Assembly: GCA_017654935.2 (NCBI GenBank)
Contig: CM065690.1
Coordinates: 6,661,464-6,725,463, forward strand
Source: Phymorhynchus buccinoides
Taxonomy: Eukaryota > Mollusca > Gastropoda > Neogastropoda > Raphitomidae
Reading direction: 5' to 3'
DNA: 64,000 bases
Shown here: piece after piece, positions 58,377 to 64,000 of the stretch
How positions within the stretch are numbered: the first letter of the stretch is position 1
How the letters are laid out: each line of letters starts with the position of its first letter
Translations under genes and position numbers: made by a program
Notes under the pieces: generated by a model
Seen by the model: only the letters and a program-made list of their open reading frames with translations
What the model was told of the DNA's origin: nothing
Database searches by the model: none

Positions 58377-59650
58377 TATTATGACTGACAGTGACATGAC
58401 TGGCAGTGACATTATTATGACTGACAGTGACATTATGACTGACAGTGACATTATGACTGACCGTGACATTATTATGACTGACAGTGACATTATTATGAGT
58501 GACATTATGACTGACAGTGACATTATTATGACTGACAGTGACATTATGACTGACAGTGACATTATGACTGACAGTGACATTATGACTGACAGTGACATTA
58601 TTATGACTGACAGTGACATTATTATGACCGACAGTGACATTATTATGACTGACAGTGACATTATTATGACTGACAGTGACATTATTATGACCGACAGTGA
58701 CATTATTATGACTGACAGTGACATTATTATGACTGACCGTGACGCTATGACTGACAGTGACATTATTATGACTGACAGTTACATTATTATAACCGACAGT
58801 GACATTGTGATGACTGACACATTGACAGTGACATTATTATGACTGACAGTGACATTATGACAGACTGTGTCATCATTATGACAGACAGTGACATTATTAT
58901 GACTGACACAGTGACACTATTATGACTGACAGTGACATTATAATGACTGAGAGTGACATTATGACTGACGGTGACACTATGACTGACAGTGACATTATGA
59001 CTGACAGTGACATTATGACTGACGGTGACATTATGACTGACAGTGACATTATTATGACTAACAGTGACAGTATTATGACTGACAGTGACAGTATTATGAC
59101 TGACAATGACATTATGACTGACAGTGGCATTATTATGACTGACAGTGACGTTATTATGACTGACAGTGACATTATGACTGACAGTGACATTATGACTAAC
59201 AGTGACATTATGACTGACAGTGACACTATGACTAACGGTGACATTATGACTGACAGTGACATTATTATGACTGGCAGTGACATTATTATGACTGACAGTG
59301 ACACTAGACTGACAGTGGTATTATTATGACTGACATTGACATTATGACTGACCGCGACATTATGACTGACAGTGCCATTATTATGACTGACAGTGACATT
59401 ATTATGACTGACAGTGACATTATGACTGACAGTGACATTATTATGACTGACAGTGACGTTATTATGACTGACAGTGACAGTATGACTGACAGTGACATTA
59501 TTATGACTGACAGTGACATTATTGACTGACAGTGACATTATTATGACTGACAGTGACATTATTATGACTGACAGTGACATTATTATGACTGACAGTGACG
59601 TTATTATGACTGACAGTGACGTTATTATGACTGACAGTGACGTTATGATG
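58377..59650. repeat. 18/21-bp minisatellite, copy 2
   Basis: Counterpart of 23353-24648, about 1.27 kb. Unit order is similar but several blocks are lost or gained (for example ATTATTATGAGTGACATTATG near 58490), so the array is evolving by slippage or unequal exchange. The 334-codon minus frame here is a mirror of the repeat and not a gene. Confidence 0.93.
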
Positions 59651-59837
59651 TTCACTGTTGTCCCCCCACCACTCCCGTGGTCCAGTATTGCGATCCTTCT
59701 TTCGTCAATGTGAATTTTAGGGCTGTGGGTTACGCTTTGGTTGTGTGGGTGGGCTACCCGGGTAGGGGCGTGGGTGGCGGTGTTTTTGTATGCGTGTGTG
59801 TGTGTGATAGTGAGTGCGTGCGCGTGTGCGTGCGTGC

Positions 59838-59870
<33 letters not shown>

Positions 59871-60197
59871 TGTGAGTGCGCGTGTGTGTGTGTGTGTACA
59901 TTACACAGCGGATTTCCTCGGTTGTCAGTCAACCCAGCAGGGGCTTAGCGCGTGATGTTTGTTGGTCATCTCTAAAGCCACTAATAGTTAAAGGGAAGTT
60001 ACTCTGCTAAAATGACTCTCATTGTATTGGGCATGATTGTAGCCCTTCGATTTGTACTTCCTCTTCCGTTTGGGTTAGATTATGGCTAAACGAACACCAC
60101 GCCCCTGTATGAAGCCCTAGAAAGTGTGAAAGAATGTATGTCCTCCCCTCGTCTCCCTCTGGACTTTCTATCTGTTCATCTGCATAATACTACAATA
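59651..60197. other. Region 3' of the minisatellite, copy 2
   Basis: GT/GCGT-rich tract at 59794-59897 and unique DNA. No gene. Confidence 0.45.
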
Positions 60198-60397
<200 letters not shown>

Positions 60398-60697
60398 TAT
60401 CATGCGCTAAGCCCCTACTGGTTTGATTGCCCCCTGGCGGTAAAATGCGCGTCGTATATAAGTTCGATCATAGGACCCTTGACCCAGGGCCTCATGACAT
60501 CGTGGGATATTTTGTATATATATGTAGGCAAAGTTTGATAATAAAATTAATTTTGCAAGTTCGGGTTTGTCCTGGTATTGCAGTATCTCCAGGATCGAAC
60601 CATGCACCGTCTTATAACATTTCCGACATGCACGAACGTCCTGAAACACGTCAGAGGGTGTTTAATATTATTTTCTTGAGAATAAGATTTATTTCAT

Positions 60698-63668
60698 GAT
60701 GACTTTTATGTCTTGATATGTGGGGATTTGAACTCGAGGACTGCTGACAAGAATATTGACTTCAGTTTATCTGATGATGGAAGAGACTTGGATGAAATAA
60801 GCAAAATAGTAAAGAGACATTCACAAGATGATGAAATGAATTTATTTGGTGAGCAATTGATTGACTTTTGTAATATTTTTGACTGCTTGATTTTTAATGG
60901 TCTTGATGTGTTTGGTTTTGATGATAGTTGTACGTTCATTTCAGTTGCAGGTTCCAGTGTTGTTGACTATTTTATTGCTTCTATTGAGCTCCAGTACAAA
61001 TTGTGTTGGAAATCTTTGTTTGTCTCTGAGATGGTAGACTCTGACCACTTACCTATTACATTGTCAATTTGCGTTCATTCTGATATTAATGTGACACCTC
61101 GTCGAGAAGCAGAAAATAGTAAGTCAATCCCTACTAAGAAGGTTGTCTGGGATAAAGGGAAAGAACCCGAGTTTGTAGCTAACGTTAATAGTGAAAAGAT
61201 TGCAAGTATGTTAGAAGCTGCCACTATGGAACTAGACAATAATGTTAATCATGCGTTGGAGGTTTTTAATAATTGTTTAAAAAGTGCCACTGATTGTATG
61301 GTGAAACAATGTTATATATCTTCAGGCAAGAATACAAACCCATGGTATGACCAAGAATGTAGGGATGCAAAAGCCAACTGCAAAAGGCTGTTAAAAGTTT
61401 TTAGGAAAAGCAAAAAACAAAAGAAGGAATGTGTCAAGGATGATAGGCAAGAATTTGTTAGACATAGAAAAGCTTACAAGAAATTGCTTAAAAGAAAAAA
61501 ACGTGAATTCCGTAGAGATACTGCAGAGTCTCTTGCAGCAAATGTGAACAAGCCAGCAGAATTTTGGAAAGAAATAAAGAAGCTTGGTAACAGCAATTTG
61601 AAAACGAATGCAAGTGATAAAATAAACTTAGATGACTGGTTTAACCATTTTCAAGGAGTTTTCCAAAAAGGTGGTGATGGTAATATTAATGGAAATAATA
61701 TTGATAATGATATAAATGATGCAAGTGATCACTGTCTAAATAAGGAAATGACAGAAAAAGAAGTTACAGATGCAATGAGGAAATTAAATAATGGAAAGTC
61801 AGGGGGGTTGGATGGTGTTGTTCCAGAAATGTTAATAGCAGGAGGTGAAAGGGTTGTTACATTTATGACCAAGCTTTTTAACAAGGTTTTTGACTCCGGG
61901 GAATACCCACAAGAATGGTCGAAAGCAATTGTCATTCCAATCTTTAAGAAAGGTGACCACGACCAGCCAGACAATTATAGAGGAATTTCACTCATTAATG
62001 CTTCATGTAAATGTTACACATCTATTTTAAACAACAGGCTAAGCTCTTGGTTAGAGAAAAATAATACTATCGTTGAAAACCAGGCAGGATTTCGAAAAAA
62101 CTATTCCACTGTCGACCAAATGTTCAATCTTTATGCTTTAGTCCAAAAATGCTTTAATAAAAGAAGACAGAAACTGTATGTTTGCTTTATTGACTTCAAA
62201 AAGGCTTTTGATTCGGTAAATCATGATAAACTATTGGAAGTAATATATAATGAAGGTATAAGAGGAAAGTTTTTCAGTGCTTTAAAAAGTATGTATGAGT
62301 CTCTGGTTTCTTGTGTGCGTGTGAACAGTGAATTTTCAGATTTCTTTAGTTGTCCTACAGGTGTGCGACAAGGTTGTGTCATGAGCCCTACTTTGTTTTC
62401 CCTTTTTATTAATCAGTTAGCAAATCATATTAACAGTACTGGTGTCCATGGTGTACAGATGTTACCTACTTTGCTTGAACTATTCATACTGTTGTTTGCA
62501 GACGATGTGGTTTTGACATCAACAACCCCTGGCGGTTTACAATCCCAGTTAAATTCGCTTAAAATTTGTTGTGATGATTTGAAATTGACAATTAACAAAG
62601 ATAAGACCAAAGTAATGGTGTTCAGGAAGGGAGGGTATTTGGGACAGCGAGAAAGGTGGTTTTATGAAGGAAAAGAATTAGATGTTGTTAATATTTACTG
62701 TTACTTAGGATTCTCTTTTACCACCATGATAAGTTTAAAACTGGGTACAAATCATTTGGTAGCAAAAGGAAAGAAGGCGTTATACTGGCTTTGTCAAGCG
62801 TTCAGAAAATGTAAAGAAATGTCACCTAAAATATTTTTCAGAATATTTGATGCTAAAGTTCAGTCTATTTTATTGTATTCTTCTGAGATTTGGGGTTTTA
62901 AGAGGTTAGACCACATTGAAAAAGTACACTTATTAGCTTGCAAAAGATATTTGGGATTGCCATTGAAAACGCCAAATAAAATGATTTATGGAGAGTTAGG
63001 TAGATACCCACTGTTTGTAAACTCACGTATACGATGCATTAAATATTGGTTTAGACTGTTAACTATGGATAATGATAGATTACCTAAACAAGCTTATTTA
63101 ATGATGATGTCCATGGATAATGATGGTAAAAGATGCTGGGCTACTGAAGTGAAAGAAATGCTTTCAAATGCAGGTTTCTACCAAGTCTGGTTAAATCAAG
63201 GGGTCGCAAATATTAATGTGTTTATAAGTGAATTTAAACAGCGTTTAATAGACATGTTCTTTCAAGAATGGTCTGGTGCAATCCGAGATAAAGAAAGATA
63301 CAGCCTATACCTTGGTTAAGAACAATCTTGCACTATGTACATACTTAAATGAAATTGATATTTTTTGCTTCCGTGTGGCTTTAACTCAGATTAGATGTGG
63401 AGTATTACCAATTAACAAAAATATGAACAGATATGGTATAGATGTAACACAATCGTATTGTCCGAAGTGTAAAAACATGTTAGAGGATGAACTGCATTTT
63501 TTGTATCATTGCCCTTTGTATTCAGAGCTTAGAAATAGATATTTTGCAAATGGAATCAATGTTCCACTGGAGAGACTACTTGACGGAGAATGTAAAACAC
63601 TTTCTATTTTAGTTTCCAAGTATATCTTCCACGCCATGAGACAAAGACAGCAATTTTTGGAAGGCTAA
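60698..63668 (+). pseudogene. LINE ORF2 polyprotein: endonuclease C-terminus, reverse transcriptase, CCHC finger
   Basis: The frame opens at 60698 (DDFYVLICGDLNSRTAD); the first Met is at 60713. Numbering from that Met: endonuclease motifs GDLN, VDYF and SDHLPI within 4-115; RT entry EWSKAIVIPIFKKGD and NYRGISL near 405-430; motif A FIDFKKAFD 492-500; GVRQGCVMSPTLF near 553-565; catalytic FADDV 595-599; KLTINKDKTKVM after it. Near 63300-63319 the frame shifts; the +1-related frame continues as YTLVKNN to CPKC-x8-H-x4-C (about 63460-63515) and stops at 63668. All visible catalytic residues are intact; truncation and frameshift make it non-autonomous. Confidence 0.87.
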
Positions 63669-63900
63669 ACATTAATGTTCAACTATATATTAAGAAATGA
63701 TTTTGATTGTTAAGTATTATTTGTGTTTGTGTTGAACCAGTTAATTGTCTATTCTATGTAGATATCGAAAGTAATTGCCAAGAACGTGCAATTTATACTT
63801 TTTTTCCTTTTCTTTCTTTTTCTGTATTACTATTTATGTTCCCCCATTCTCCCCAATGTTTATGTGCCCATGGCCTAAAGACATTAAAATATTTCAAGTT
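60698..63900 (+). mobile_element. 5'-truncated young LINE
   Basis: Begins abruptly inside the endonuclease domain at the duplication edge and continues through reverse transcriptase, C-terminal zinc-finger region and a ~230-base 3' UTR (ATTAAAATATTTCAAG near 63880) to a CT-rich tail. One frameshift only, so it is recent. Clade not assigned. No target-site duplication can be checked because the window ends. Confidence 0.88.
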
Positions 63901-64000
63901 TCTCTCTCTCGCTCTCTCTCGCTCTCTCGACTCTCCTCTCTCTCTCTCTCTCTCTCTCGCTCCTCTCTCTCTCTCTCTCTCTCAATACGCCCAACTAAGA
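63901..64000. repeat. CT-rich tract with one end of the CT-microsatellite MITE
   Basis: Interrupted (CT)n followed by ATACGCCCAACTAAGA, identical to the right end of the element at 60198-60397. No matching left end lies between that element and here, so the LINE probably interrupted such an element or ended next to one. Confidence 0.7.

Noticed and set aside
58897..59901. 334-codon minus-strand frame (VIIMSLS repeats followed by His/Thr)
   Set aside because: It is the reverse complement of the 18/21-bp minisatellite running into a GT tract. Unit lengths divisible by three keep both strands open. No non-repeat domain.

Overview
The window is invertebrate nuclear DNA, most likely from a marine mollusc and probably a gastropod. 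The evidence is tRNA-derived SINEs whose core and 3' tail match, from memory, the abundant molluscan SINE type, several non-LTR retrotransposon (LINE) remnants, many short terminal-inverted-repeat elements, and very dense microsatellites and minisatellites. There are no operons, no bacterial genes and no CRISPR. Most open reading frames here are artefacts of repeats. A 500-N gap (41802-42301) joins two contigs.

The main structure is a ~13.1 kb direct duplication: copy 1 at about 12661-25730 and copy 2 at about 47585-60697. Each copy carries the same series: two tRNA-SINEs, a piggyBac-like MITE, a pogo-like MITE, a fold-back element, a 30-bp minisatellite, the C-terminal end of an L2/CR1-like LINE, then one two-exon gene. 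That gene (20056-23352 and 55083-58376) is the only convincing host gene. It is predicted to encode a 444-residue type I membrane protein with a signal peptide, two Ig-like domains, one membrane span and an acidic Ser/Thr/Tyr-rich tail. The exons join in matching phase (phase 1), and the two copies differ by one residue (H43D). The last codons of the tail are the visible seed of a ~1.3 kb minisatellite of 18- and 21-base units starting right after the stop. The intron holds three transposable elements and an eight-unit array of 3'-splice-site-like motifs.

Left of the duplication: a broken LINE with a 2A-like motif in ORF1 (about 650-2460, minus), interspersed repeats, a 73-bp-arm palindrome (5598-5860), a 4.7 kb block bounded by 59-bp inverted repeats (5871-10614) that contains a degenerate ~57-bp array, and several MITEs. 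Between the copies: a heavily decayed ~4.8 kb gene on the minus strand (about 27190-32040), which I recognise as a relic of a long, multi-copy, Cys-rich and probably transposon-borne invertebrate protein; long repeat-rich DNA; a 54-bp satellite that runs into the gap; a 31-bp minisatellite (45865-46618); and TAACCC telomere-like motifs at the left edge of copy 2. Right of copy 2: a young, 5'-truncated LINE ORF2 (60698-63668) that begins exactly where homology to copy 1 ends.

All calls come from reading the sequence. Family names and homologies are from memory and were not searched.
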